Shown: in pieces, positions 1 to 11,801 of the stretch
Layout: the number at the start of each line of letters is the position of its first letter
How positions within the stretch are numbered: position 1 is the stretch's first letter
From: Adineta vaga
Lineage: Eukaryota; Rotifera
Direction of reading: 5' to 3'
NCBI GenBank assembly: GCA_021613535.1
Contig: CP075497.1
Coordinates: 868,001-932,000, forward strand
Length of the DNA stretch: 64,000 bases
The notes under the pieces: model-generated
What the model was told of the DNA's origin: nothing
What the model saw: the letters and a program-made list of their open reading frames with translations, nothing else
Database searches by the model: none
Translations under genes and position numbers: made by a program

Positions 1-3000
1 CAATTTCTTTCCAATGAACTTCTCAATAATCAATCATTTCAAACTCAATTTAATTCCATTTTTGATGAATTTAAACAAACAATTCAAGAATCATTTCAAC
101 GAGTTTTACAAACAATAAAGTTCAATTTTGAGATCAATCAATTTAGTACAGAATTAAATTCAAGATTTGGCTATTCCTCAATGGCTCATACTATAGGACA
201 GCTTTATATTTTACCTCTTTCACGAAAGATATTATCAACATCTGATTCTAATATTCCAAACAATATAGGATTACACGCAGAATCTTGTTCAGTTAAAGAT
301 CTTCATCAATCATGTTACGAAAAAGTCGTATTAAGATTAAATGAAACAAAAAGTATAACTATTCCTGGATTGTTTCTTCATTGGTCTCCTTATCAATCGA
401 TTTTAATGTCATCATTTGAATGTTTTTATAATCAAACATGTTTTTCTTCAATTGTCTCTGAAATTCATTCGACAAAACATTTTTCGATACTTAAGTCTTC
501 AAAATATGAAAATGAAACAATTGAATCATTATCAAATCAATTATTTCTTCAAACATGGTCGAATGAAATCTTATATAAATCATATTTTAATCAATGTCAA
601 CCATTCAAATGTCAATATAGTTATGAAACGAGATTACATTTTCTTTATATTTTTACAACATTTCTCGGGCTTGTTGGTGGTTTAAATATTGTTTTTCATC
701 TTTTGTCATTCTTAATTGTCAAATCAATTTCTAAACTTCATCATTATATTTGTCAATATCAACGAAATCAAGAAGAACAATCGATATTTGTAAGTCATCT
801 TCAGAATTTTTTCGTATTTTTAAAAGAAACTCTGATTCATTTGAATTTATTTAATACAATTCCATTATCAAATGATGAAAAAATTCTTCGAAGAAATCGT
901 CGAAAAACTCGAATTTATTTTCTTCTATTAATAACAATATTTCCTATCGTTATATTTTATATAATATTAAAAAAAGAAACAACTACAATCATTGTAAAAA
1001 ATCCGACAATAATTCAATATAAAGAATTCTCAAGTAAATATTCAACAACATTACAATGTCCTTGTACACATATTTCAATAAAACATCAAACAATAATTAC
1101 TCAATTCCCACCGGAATATCATGAAATTTGTTCAAGTACTTATCTATCATTCAAATGGTTAAAAGCATTGCATTTTGCTGAGATTAATGTTCGAATTAAC
1201 AAAGATTTACATTCATATATAACGAATACTTTCAATGGAATATCAGAATTATGTAAACTTTCGAAAAGCATGTTAAATGTCGCATTATCAAATTTTGAAA
1301 AAACAAATTTTATCACATCAGATGTTTTATTTCCTGATGATTTTCATAGTCGAATACAACGAATTCTTGGAGAATTTAAAAGAAGAATATCTTATGAATT
1401 TTCAGAAACATTTCGAATTATTCAAAGAATAAATATTGCAAATCAATTAGCTACAATTGACCAAATCAGTTGGCACTTTATTTCAAAATACAATGTTTCT
1501 TCCGAAACGATTCGTAAATTCGTTTTTATGAATATCTTAACAATACCAAAACGATATGATTCAGTGAATTGTTCATGTGGTTTACAATCGACTTGTTTAC
1601 ATTTAGATCATTTTCATTTCGTAGAATTTTTCCCTGAAATATCATCATTACCTCCTGGATTTTACAAGGCATGTCAACTAACAGATACGATTTTTCATTT
1701 TAATTTAAATTGTTTCTATGATTCAAAATGTGTCAATTTCTTATCATCATATTTTCTACCTTCTCATTCAAAACCACTCGAAGTTTTTACTTCGAATTCA
1801 TTTTCATTACCGAATATAACAATTGAACAACTTGTCAAGAAATTATTTGTTATCAAATGGATTGAACAAATATCATTTGAGAAATATTTCCATGAATGTC
1901 AACCTTCAATATGTCAATATACACATACTATTCGATATAATAATCTCTATATACTTACACTATTACTTGCATTATTTGGTGGATTATCAAAAGGAATGCA
2001 TTTTTTTGTTGAATATTTATCAATTATAATTTATAAAATTATTGATTATCGAAAAAAAAAGGTTAACATTGTACCGAACTCAATTCAATCTGATATAATA
2101 GAAGTTACTCCAGAATCTTCCATAGCAATCGATCAAGTAGATAATTCCTTTGAATCAAATGAAAATTCAAACAAAGATGAAAGAATCAGAAAAGAAATTT
2201 GTCGTCATCGAATCTTCTTGATTTGTTTAATTTTATTATGTTTAATTATTCTTATAGTAAGTATAATAAGTTTATTTCTTACACAAAATAAAGAACAATC
2301 AATATCGGTAACAATAATTGATATTACTACAACAACAACAACAAGAGATACAATAATACAATCAACAATTCCAAGTAGATATTGAAATATACGAAGAAAT
2401 AATTTCTTTCAAACATTTTTCTTTTAGAAATTTGTTATAAGACATTCAAATATCAAAGTGAAATTTATTCAACTGGACAGAATCCTGTAGAATTAGTTAC
2501 TGGTGATTTTAATTCTGATTCATACGTGGATTTGGCTGTAACTAATGCTGATTCGGATTCCATTAGTATTTTATTAGGAAATGGAGATGGAACATTTCAA
2601 AAACAACGAATTTTTCCACAAAGAAATGGATCTAATCCACAAAAACTGGCAGTTGGTGATTTAAACGATGATGGATTATTGGATTTGGGTAAGTTCAAAT
2701 TCGTATCAAATTATCAGAATATGATGTCGATCTTTCTTTAGCTGTGACATTAAATGGAACTGACGAAATAATCATATTTTTTGGTAAGACAACAGACGAT
2801 CTATTCGAGATACCGAGATATAATATAACCTATGGTTATCCTCATACAAATGTTAGTTCAATTGAAATATTTGATTGGAATCATGATGGATTTAATGATT
2901 TAATAATTAGTTATTATTCAAATACAAAATCTCAAAAAAAATTCAATCTTTTGTTAAATATTGGTGATGGATATCATTTTGTAGAATTTGGTACTGTAGT

Positions 3001-3764
3001 TACCGAACATCTTTACAAGACTACTGAAGTGGTAGGATTTACTGTACTCTCTATCAATCAAGGATACGAAAACGAAAAGATTATATTATGGACACCAACT
3101 CATGACTTCATGACTTTGCTCTACCTGAAAATAGATAATGATTGGAAAGCAAAGTACGATGGGAGAGCTCCTGATGAAATGCCTCAAATTCCTTCAAAAG
3201 TCATCCAGGGTAAATTTAGCTACGATGAACAGAATGATTTAGCTGTGATTTCGTCAAACGAAAGTCTATTGTCGGTTATTTGGATGATTGAAAAAATTGG
3301 GTAAGATGCAAACAGCTTGAAATTCATGACAACCGTTTGTAACTTTTGAAGGTGATATTTGTAATCACCATCGAAAATTATATTAGATAATGCAGAAAAA
3401 GTTTTATCTGAAAGTGAAGTTGTCTGCATATTCTTCTTTATCTTGTAGTCACTCCTTGCATTTCACGTTTTTGACAAGATGGTATCCAACATCTCTCGTT
3501 CTACTCGATTTCAATGATGATGAAATAGATGATATAGCCGTACTACATTGTGATAGATCGATAATTGTCTTTCTTTCAACAGAACATGGACTTCATGATC
3601 GGAATTATTTGTCTTTTCAACTCAATGTTGATAGTAAAAATACAATATGTGCGAAATCATTGAAAAGTGTCGATTTAAATCAAGATGATGAAAATGATTT
3701 GATTTTTCTTGACGCAGAATTTGATACTGTTCGAGTTCTTTTAAATTCTGTTTGTGACAATTAA
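1..3764 (+). CDS. Multi-TM protein with C-terminal FG-GAP repeats (5' partial)
   Basis: The reading frame is open from base 1, so the start lies outside the window. Exons: 1-2374, 2428-2688, 2742-3300, 3449-3764; all three introns (53, 53, 148 bp) are GT...AG and keep frame, giving 1169 residues. The first exon has two tandem modules, each with a Cys-bearing ectodomain (C-Q-P-x-x-C-Q-Y near its end), a hydrophobic pair and a further TM segment. After the last TM come at least five FG-GAP/VCBS calcium-loop motifs such as DFNSDSYVDLAV, DLNDDGLLDLAV, DWNHDGFNDLII and DFNDDEIDDIAV. FG-GAP repeats form integrin-type beta-propeller blades. I infer a surface protein with an extracellular propeller; ligand unknown. 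No lesion is visible. The exon joins restore the propeller consensus across each junction, which supports them. Confidence 0.8.
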
Positions 3765-3864
3765 ATTACAATTTTGCTTTACTTTTTCTGCTTAAAATTT
3801 TTCAAACTTTGTTGTGAATGTGAAAATCCTTCAACAATATTACGGAATAGATTAAAATAATAAT

Positions 3865-3920
3865 CTTGAGGGTGTGGGTGAGGTTACACAAAAGTGTTAA
3901 AACTACACTCGCACATTCCC
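3865..3920. repeat. Palindromic telomere-like element, copy 1
   Basis: Starts CTTGAGGGTGTGGGTG and ends in a degraded complementary arm rich in CAC. It lies 100 bp past the stop of the FG-GAP gene. Confidence 0.6.
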
Positions 3921-4033
3921 ATTCGATTTTTATCGAATCCATAAATGAATTTGAGTAGGATTCCATTCATTTCTTATCACTATACTAGTTGGATCAAGAA
4001 AATCTCATAAAAACAAAACAACTTCATCTTCCT

Positions 4034-5485
4034 CTACTGTGAGAGGTCAGTTTTAAATACTTGATATGTATCATTGACAATCTGAACATTTAATGCACAT
4101 AAGTTTGGCATGGAATAAACTAAATCAACTACATCCATTGTATTTTCAACATAGATTCGAAGCAATGCACATTGTTTACCAAATGAAGTTTTGGATAATC
4201 TGCACGCGCTGTTGGCTATTGAACCAATATTCGGGCTTACTATCAGTATATTCTTGCACATCAAGCTGACGTATATAAGAACTGAAAGTATTGAGCAATA
4301 TATTTTCCAGAACGTTCATATTTCCACAAGTAATTTTCAATTCATACAGGCACGGTGCACGATCGAACAGCATTTGTAATTGTTTTTGTATTTCAACATT
4401 GTTATTACGAATAAAAACATTCAGTAATTTCAAATGATCAAGTATAGGCAGAGCAGAGTATAGTATGTTGTGTGTTGGAAGTGTAAGAGAAAGATAACGT
4501 ATATTCTAAAAATGAATTCAATCTAGCATCGAACATGGAATTAATGAATCGCAGTAATATTGTAATTGATGCACATGAGTATATGACCAGTAATCAGTTT
4601 CATTAGGAGACGTTGATTTAGATCTAATTTCAGGATGTAAAATGTCGTATCGATTGAAACTATATGGTAAAGTATAGAGACAGAGGTAAGGCGACAATTG
4701 ATCCATAATCCATTCACATCGTACAAACCAATGATGTTCTCTTAACCAAAAGGGACTACTAAAAGATTGAATCAGTAATGCATGAACTTCATTATCTTTC
4801 ATACTAGACATCCAACATTGATGTTTCATTTTGAGTTGAAAAGTCTCAAGTTTTGGCAAACGGTCAACAATGATCTTTTCCCATTGACATCCATTCATAG
4901 GAATGGAAAATGTAAGTCTCGCATACTGATTACAATCAACACGAAGTCTCTGCCACAACCAATTTTTTACATTCCCTAAGTACGTATCGATGGATAAATA
5001 TTTAAGATGAGGCATATTTGTCATTAATTGTATTAATGTACTGGAAAGAATATTCACTGATTGTATGATCAGATGTTTAAGATATGGAGATGTAACCGTA
5101 GATCTTTGAAAAGATGTTCTTGCAGGAAAACTCATGTCAATATGACAAGGAATTAATTTCTGTTAGTGTATTGCAAGATAAAATGCGATCAAATGAAAGC
5201 GATCGCAAGTTAGAGAAAATATTCGATTGGATCTGGCGTTTCATTGTCGTTTGAGAAATAGATAGATGCAATTCGAGCAGGAATTACAGATACATGCTGT
5301 ACAAGAATATTTGAAACAATTTTCTTTGACGCTGATCGAAAATCGAGATGACAATGACGACCTGATGAGAAAAATAACGAATTAAATCGATAATTGAGAC
5401 CATACAAAGTATGAAAAAGACGAACATAATCCAGGAATTCGAATAGATATAATAATATTTCATTGGATAACAATTCCAAACTCAT
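4034..5485 (-). pseudogene. F-box protein pseudogene
   Basis: Begins at 5485 with an F-box-like N-terminus (MSLELLSNEILLYLFEFLDY), the motif that binds Skp1 in SCF ubiquitin ligases. The frame ends at 5213; a remnant in another frame follows to about 5136. Frame is regained at 5135-4518 with LRR-like text (PYLKHLIIQSVNILSSTLIQ; NMPHLKYLSIDTYLG). TGA and TAG stops at 4520-4500 precede a continuation in the same frame (NIRYLSLTLPTHNILYSALP) to about 4200. A last frame shift leads to the C-terminal part ending at 4034. At least three breaks over 1.45 kb make this a dead copy of a bdelloid-type F-box/LRR-like gene. Introns might explain one break but no good splice pairs are seen. Confidence 0.75.
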
Positions 5486-5519
5486 AATTTGTTCCTTTTT
5501 GGTCAGAACTTCTGACCAT

Positions 5520-5563
5520 CTTGAGGGCGTGGGTGTATCTCTTCTTCTCTCACCCACTCTCAA
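5520..5563. repeat. Palindromic telomere-like element, copy 2
   Basis: CTTGAGGGCGTGGGTG ... CACCCACTCTCAA, with a pyrimidine-rich centre of about 15 bp. It lies just upstream of the F-box pseudogene start. Confidence 0.75.
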
Positions 5564-6314
5564 AACTACGTGCAATCAGTTTCCACCGTTGCAAAAGTAG
5601 ATCGCACAGAATTTTGCTTTTTTTTTAAATAAAAAGTACACAATTCTAATAAACTGCTCTTTGTAAATTGTAGATCTTTTCACACTGCATCTGGTGATAT
5701 ATTTCTTGTTTAATAAAAATATACCAGATAAAAAAATAAAATACAAAATGTACTATTCATTATACCCCAATCATAACTTAAATTCGACACAACAATAGTC
5801 CTTATCGAAACTTTATTAATATGATATTGGTTGAACTATTATCAAAGAGCATAGAAAAATAGAGCTTTGTTTTCTCTATCACCTCATACAAAAAGAAAAT
5901 TTCTTCAAGCCTTCTAGAAGAAAATAATGTATCTTCGACATTACTTTTGGATACCCCTAAGTATTACATTACAATAACTAATATTAAAAACAAAATGTCT
6001 TTTTCTTGCTTTTCTTTCTTTAGTTAATCTTCATTATAATAGTATGCGTTAAAAAATACTTATAATTCAATACAATATTGATATGTAAAATTGTTAAGAA
6101 AAAAGTCTTTTTTTCATCGATTTGCCTGGATTTATATTCATTTCAGTATAATTAATGATAATGAAAAGATTAAGGAACAAACGCTTTTCTTTGTTAAGTC
6201 AATGCAAAAGAAAAGATAAATATTTATTTCTATGACAAAATAATTTTATTAACAGAATGAATAGTGAAAAAAATGTTGTATTCTTTTGCCATAAAAGATT
6301 TTAATAATAATATA
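5564..6314. other. Intergenic, AT-rich, no gene seen
   Basis: About 750 bp between the divergent F-box pseudogene and the receptor gene. It should hold the receptor promoter, but no specific motif stands out. Confidence 0.5.
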
Positions 6315-9300
6315 ATGCATCGATTTAGAACATTTATGTTAATATGTTTATTCTGGAATATATCGAATGGGAATTATCGAATATATGAAACAAAATCTAA
6401 ATCTGATTGGTCTGTTTCTGATTGTTTATATTATTTCTTAATAGATGGTGAAAATTTACCTCGATTAAAAATGGATATACATATTGAGAATATTCCATTT
6501 TGTCGACAATCATCAATAAAAAATGATCATAATCATTTATCTATCAATAATGTACAATGGACTTTTAATCAACTTCGTCAAATGAATATAACATATGAAC
6601 AATTATTTAATTGGTATGTTCCATTAGATATCATCGAAGAATATATCTCAGAACAATCAAATGAAATTTTTGTTAATTGTTCAAATAGAAATAATTATTA
6701 TTGGTTCGGAAATCGTTGTCAATATACATTTGATTCAAATCAACCATTAGAAGAAATTTTATGGGATCGATTTGATGCAAAATATTATATAAACCATGAT
6801 ATATTATCAATTACAAATGGAACATGTTATGTAATACCTAATGATCAATGTCAATCGATTATATGTTTAGATTGGAGAGAAATTTGTGATGGTAAATTCA
6901 GATGAAATTACTTTTTTCATTTATAAGTTAATAATCTATTTTGACTAATATCTTAGATTAGATTTTATTCTCAAATTTATCTCATTATACATATAGTTTT
7001 TGAAGATCATATATGAGAATATTGACTTCTGCAACACATCATCATTATTTCACTGATTTTTTGACTTCATCACTGATTTGAAAGGATAGAAATACTTGAT
7101 ATAATAATAAGATTCTTTCGATAAAATCTATAATTCTGTCTATCTTCGAACAAATTCATGTTTTTAAGGAAGAAAAATCTCGTTTTTCTATATTTATTTT
7201 CTTGACTGATTTTTTTAGGAAAGATTGATTGTCAAAATGGATTCGATGAATATTATTGTCATTTACTTGAAATGAACGAATGTGATGAAAGAAATGAATT
7301 TCGTTGTTTAAATGGTCAATGTATTGATAAAACATTCTTTCAAGATCAATATTCTGATTGTATGGATCATTCGGATGAAAAATTTCAAAAATTCGACGAA
7401 TGTCCTTATAAATTTCGTAGTTTTTGTGAAGACCATTCATGTCCAAATTTGTGGTTTTCTTGTGGTGATGGATTTTGTTATGATGGACTAGTGAAAATAA
7501 ATGAAACATTTTGTATATCACAAAGAGATTATTTTTATTTTCAACAAATGTCATCATTATCTACATTAATTTTATTTTCTCATATTCATATTATTTATAA
7601 TAATATTCAACAACCAGAAATGATTTGTTATAATCAATCATTATGTCCATATTTATCTAATGAAAATCATTTCAGACTCATAACAACAACAACAACAACA
7701 ACAACATTAAATGGTTTAACTTGTCAATTATTCGATAATAAACAAATAATAAATATTAAACAGTTTATTCAATCATGCTCATTATTACCTTCAATAAATG
7801 AATGTTCATTATTTCGATGTAATGATGGAAGTAAATGTTTTTCTAAACATCGTTTATCTGATAGTTATCAAGATTGTTCAAATAATGAAGATGAAAATCA
7901 AAATAATACTTGTTTACTAAATTATCCTTTTCGACTTCAATGTGATCAAGGAACACGATGTATTCATCCTAGTGCAATAGGCAATAAAATGGTTCGTATT
8001 TGTTCGATAAAAATATTCTTTGATAATTGATTCATGAAATCATTGTAGATAGATTGTAATGATGGAAATGATGAAAAATATTCAAATAATTATTTATGTA
8101 ATTCATTCTATCATGAAACATGTCGTCATTTTCGAGGTGAATCTCGTCGATTTAATGTTACTTTTGAACAACTTTGTAATGGTTTTACTGAAATTTATCC
8201 TGATTTAGAAGGAAATACAGATGAAACAGATTGTCATAGTGACGAATGGAATTGTTTGACTTTTTATACAAAATGTGATCATATTTGGAATTGTCCAAAT
8301 GGAGAAGATGAATTAGGTTGTGGAAAACCAAATTTAGCTTCGCGTCATTGTAATAAAACGACACATTTTTGTTTGAATATTCAAGATGGTTTACCAATAT
8401 GTTTACCTTTAAATAAAGCCAATAATGGTATTATTGATTGTCTTGGTTCAATAGATGAACGATCATTTTGTCGATTAAAATATCCATATAATCATGTTCT
8501 TCGATATCGATGTTTAAATTCTGATATTTGTATTTCACCATTTCAGATATGTGATTGTCATCAAGATTGTCCTTTAAATGATGATGAAACAATCTCATGT
8601 CGATGGATGAATAATGGTCAACCATCATTGTGTAAGAAAAATCATTTTCGATGTAGAAATGGAATAGTACTAAATCAAACGCGAAAAAATTATCGATGTG
8701 ATGGAGAAAATTTTCATTGTTCAGATGGAGAAGATGAAGTTTTTTGTGATTTAATTGAATATTTTTTGAATAGTCAAATTCATTTGATAGATATGGAAAA
8801 TTATCCATTACAAAAACAAGTTAAACAACAAAGATCAAATATAAATCCTTTGATTATATTATATTGTAATCGTGGTTTATATGTTCGTTCGTTAGAAAGT
8901 ATTTCTGGATTTATTTGTTTATGTTCAATTTTTTATTATGGTGATCGATGTCAATATCAACGTAAACGAATAACATTAATATTTCAAGTTAAAATCATCG
9001 GTTCGTTTAATAAAAATTTTCCTACAATGAAATTTGTTATTTTATTAATACGTGAAAATCAACAACGAATTATTTTATCTCATGAACAATTTCTTTATTC
9101 TCCATTAGAATTTTGTTCACCAAAATATATTACACATTTAGTTTATCCAATCAATGATATTTTATCTTTAAATATCAATGATTCCATTCAAATCTATATG
9201 TTTACTAGTACAACTTTAGAACATCGTTCAACATGGATTGTGAAAATTCCATTTCATTTTTTACCTGTTCAACGAATAACTAAACGATTAATTATTTCTA

Positions 9301-11213
9301 ATACATATATTCTGGAAAATCCTTTAGAAAAAATACTTAATCCAATAAATTCAAGTTTATGTTCAAAAGATTCAATTTATCTTGGTTATGATTTAAATCT
9401 TAATCGAGATATATGTTTATGTCCTTTAAATCGTATTGGTTCTCGTTGTTTAATTCCATTTAATCCATGTCAAATATCAAGTTGTAATAATCATGGACAA
9501 TGTTTTCCCGGGGATCAACGTACTCATTCTTATTTACAATTTCGATGTGTTTGTGATCTTCAATGGTTTGGAAAAGAATGTGAAAAAGAAAAATTTCGTC
9601 TTCATATTTTCTTTGCTAATTATGAAATGATTTCAACATCCAGTGCTGTACTTGTTCATTTAATTGTTCTACAAAATTTTCGTGAAGAAACATATTTAAC
9701 ATCATTTAATCGTTTAGATGAGAAAACATTAAATTTAACATTTTATTTTGAATATATATTTGATAATTATGAATCACATGGTTTAATTTCTTTCATTCAA
9801 TTATTTCAAGATCTTCATCATATTGGATATTATTTAGTAAATTTCGTTACACAAATTAATCAATCATTTAATAAACTACATAATAATATTGATTACTCGA
9901 ATAAATGTCAATCTATTAATCAATTACTTAATAAAACAATTCTGTCTCAATCTTATTTACGTCGTGTTAAATATTATCAACAGATATGTCTTCGATATCA
10001 ATTAATCGAAAAATTTCAATGTTTTTATGATGAACAATTGATGTGTTTATGTGATAAAACAAATCATGCATATTGTTTTAATTTAAATTCTACATATAAT
10101 CAATGTCCATGGAATAAATGTAGTGAAAGAGGACTTTGTATCACAGATCAAGAATTATGTCCAACAAATTCATTTTGTCTTTGTGATTCATGTACTTATG
10201 GATCAATTTGTCAATTTTCCAGTAAAGATTATAGTTTTTCATTGGATAAAATTATTGGATCACATATTAAACCAATGATTAGAAATTTATATTCTCAATC
10301 AACAATTATTAAAATAACATTTATCATTATAATTATTTTAGTTTTTATTGGAATAATTTTTAATATATTATCTATGGGAACATTTGCTATACAAAGTACA
10401 CAAGAAGTTGGATGTGCTTTTTATTTATTTACAGCATCATGTATTGGTTTTCTAACAATTATTCTCTTAATGTGTAAAATCATTTTATTAATATTTCATA
10501 AACAGAATGATTTAAGTTGTTCATTGATTGAATATTTATTAAAATGGTTTTTAACAAGTTGCGAATGGCTTAATGCATGTGTAGCCATGGAACGATGTTC
10601 TGCAGTACTTTATAAACATACTTTTTCTCGTTCAAAAAGTAAATATATTTCGAAATTGTTAATTCCAAGTGTAGTTATTGTTATTGGTTTAATATCTTTA
10701 CCAGAAATATTATTTCGTCAAATGATTATTGATGAAGAAGAACAACGAAAATGGTGTGTTTTTACTCTGAATAATAATCGACCAACGATTTTTAAATTTT
10801 ATATTATCTTAAATCTATTTCTTTTCTTTTTACCAATAATAATTAATTTATCGACTAGTGTTATAATTATTCGAGAAACTTTTCGATTAAAACAAAGAAC
10901 TATCCCGAATTTTAATCGAAATAAAAATCAAGTTAATCGATGGAATATACGACTTGGTTTATTTAAACAAGAAATTCTTAAACAAAAACATATTCTTTTA
11001 GGCCCTCTTTTACTTGCCATTTTTTCATTTCCTCGAATTTTATTTCTTTTTTTATTTGTCTGTACAAAATTTGATCAACGACCATTTCTTAGTTTATTTG
11101 CTTATTTAATTGGATTTATTCCATCAATGTCAATTTTATTTTTATTTATTTTACCTTCATCACTTTATCGATCGGCTTTACGTTTATTTATAAAACGAAT
11201 TTTTTGCAATTAG
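6315..11213 (+). CDS. LDLa-EGF-7TM chimeric receptor (paralog 1, intact)
   Basis: Exons 6315-6891, 7219-7991 and 8049-11213 (introns 327 and 57 bp, GT...AG, in frame) give 1504 residues. ATG at 6315 is chosen because MHRFRTFMLICLFWNISNG is a signal peptide; the in-frame ATG at 6273 would put a non-hydrophobic leader ahead. Several LDL-receptor class A modules follow (C..C..D.SDE types, e.g. CNDGNDE, CPNGEDELGC, CSDGEDEVFC). Then two EGF-like modules (CQISSCNNHGQC...CVCDLQWFGKEC; CSERGLC...CLCDSCTYGSIC). From about residue 1200 there is a rhodopsin-like seven-helix domain with MERC in the DRY position after TM3. The exon joins complete LDLa modules. Likely an adhesion or ligand-sensing GPCR at the plasma membrane. 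Ligand unknown. Paralogs lie at 39.5 kb and 54-62 kb. Confidence 0.85.
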
Positions 11214-11303
11214 ATTTAAAATCAAGTGACTATCCATACTTATTCTACTTCTCATTCTATCAATATAATTTTAAAGATAATAAAATAAACTCCTATGTTT
11301 TAT

Positions 11304-11361
11304 CTTGAGGGTGCGGGTGCGGGTGTGGGTGTGGATGAAGAAGATATACCCACACCCTCAA
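11304..11361. repeat. Palindromic telomere-like element, copy 3
   Basis: CTTGAGGGTGCGGGTG plus further G-rich hexamers, a short centre (AAGAAGATATA), then CCCACACCCTCAA. It lies 90 bp after the receptor stop. Confidence 0.85.
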
Positions 11362-11422
11362 AATTTGCATTTATATCGCTCTTGATCAATCATGTATATG
11401 AACAACTCTTTCGTTTATTCTC

Positions 11423-11635
11423 ATGTTCCACAATAAGAACTTAACAAGAAAAAAAACACGGTATAAAATTCAATATTTTATATATTTTTTCGACTTCGTC
11501 ATTCATTCGGGTGAAGTGAGGGTGAGTAAGGATGATGACACAGAGTTGGCGGATCGGTTTGGGCTCGAACGGGGAAAAGTACATACTATTAGGAGCAATG
11601 GGCCATTGCGAGAACTGTTTGTTACATACAGGTAA
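11423..11635 (+). other. Short open frame with a GC-richer stretch, unrecognised
   Basis: Between about 11510 and 11634 the base composition turns GC-richer than its surroundings and reads SKDDDTELADRFGLERGKVH without a stop, ending at a possible splice donor (CAG|GTAATC). No partner exon or family is recognised. It may be a stray exon or a transferred fragment, or chance. Confidence 0.2.
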
Positions 11636-11801
11636 TCAAAGAAAAACTACAAAGACCGATAAACAAACATGTTTAAGGACAAAAATAGACGCAGTTTGAC
11701 AGAGTGAGAAATCATGAAAAAGAATCAAACTAATATTCAAGTTAATCAGTACTTCAGAAATATTCTACTAAATTCTGTTAATAAATTGGCAACATTGCTA
11801 A

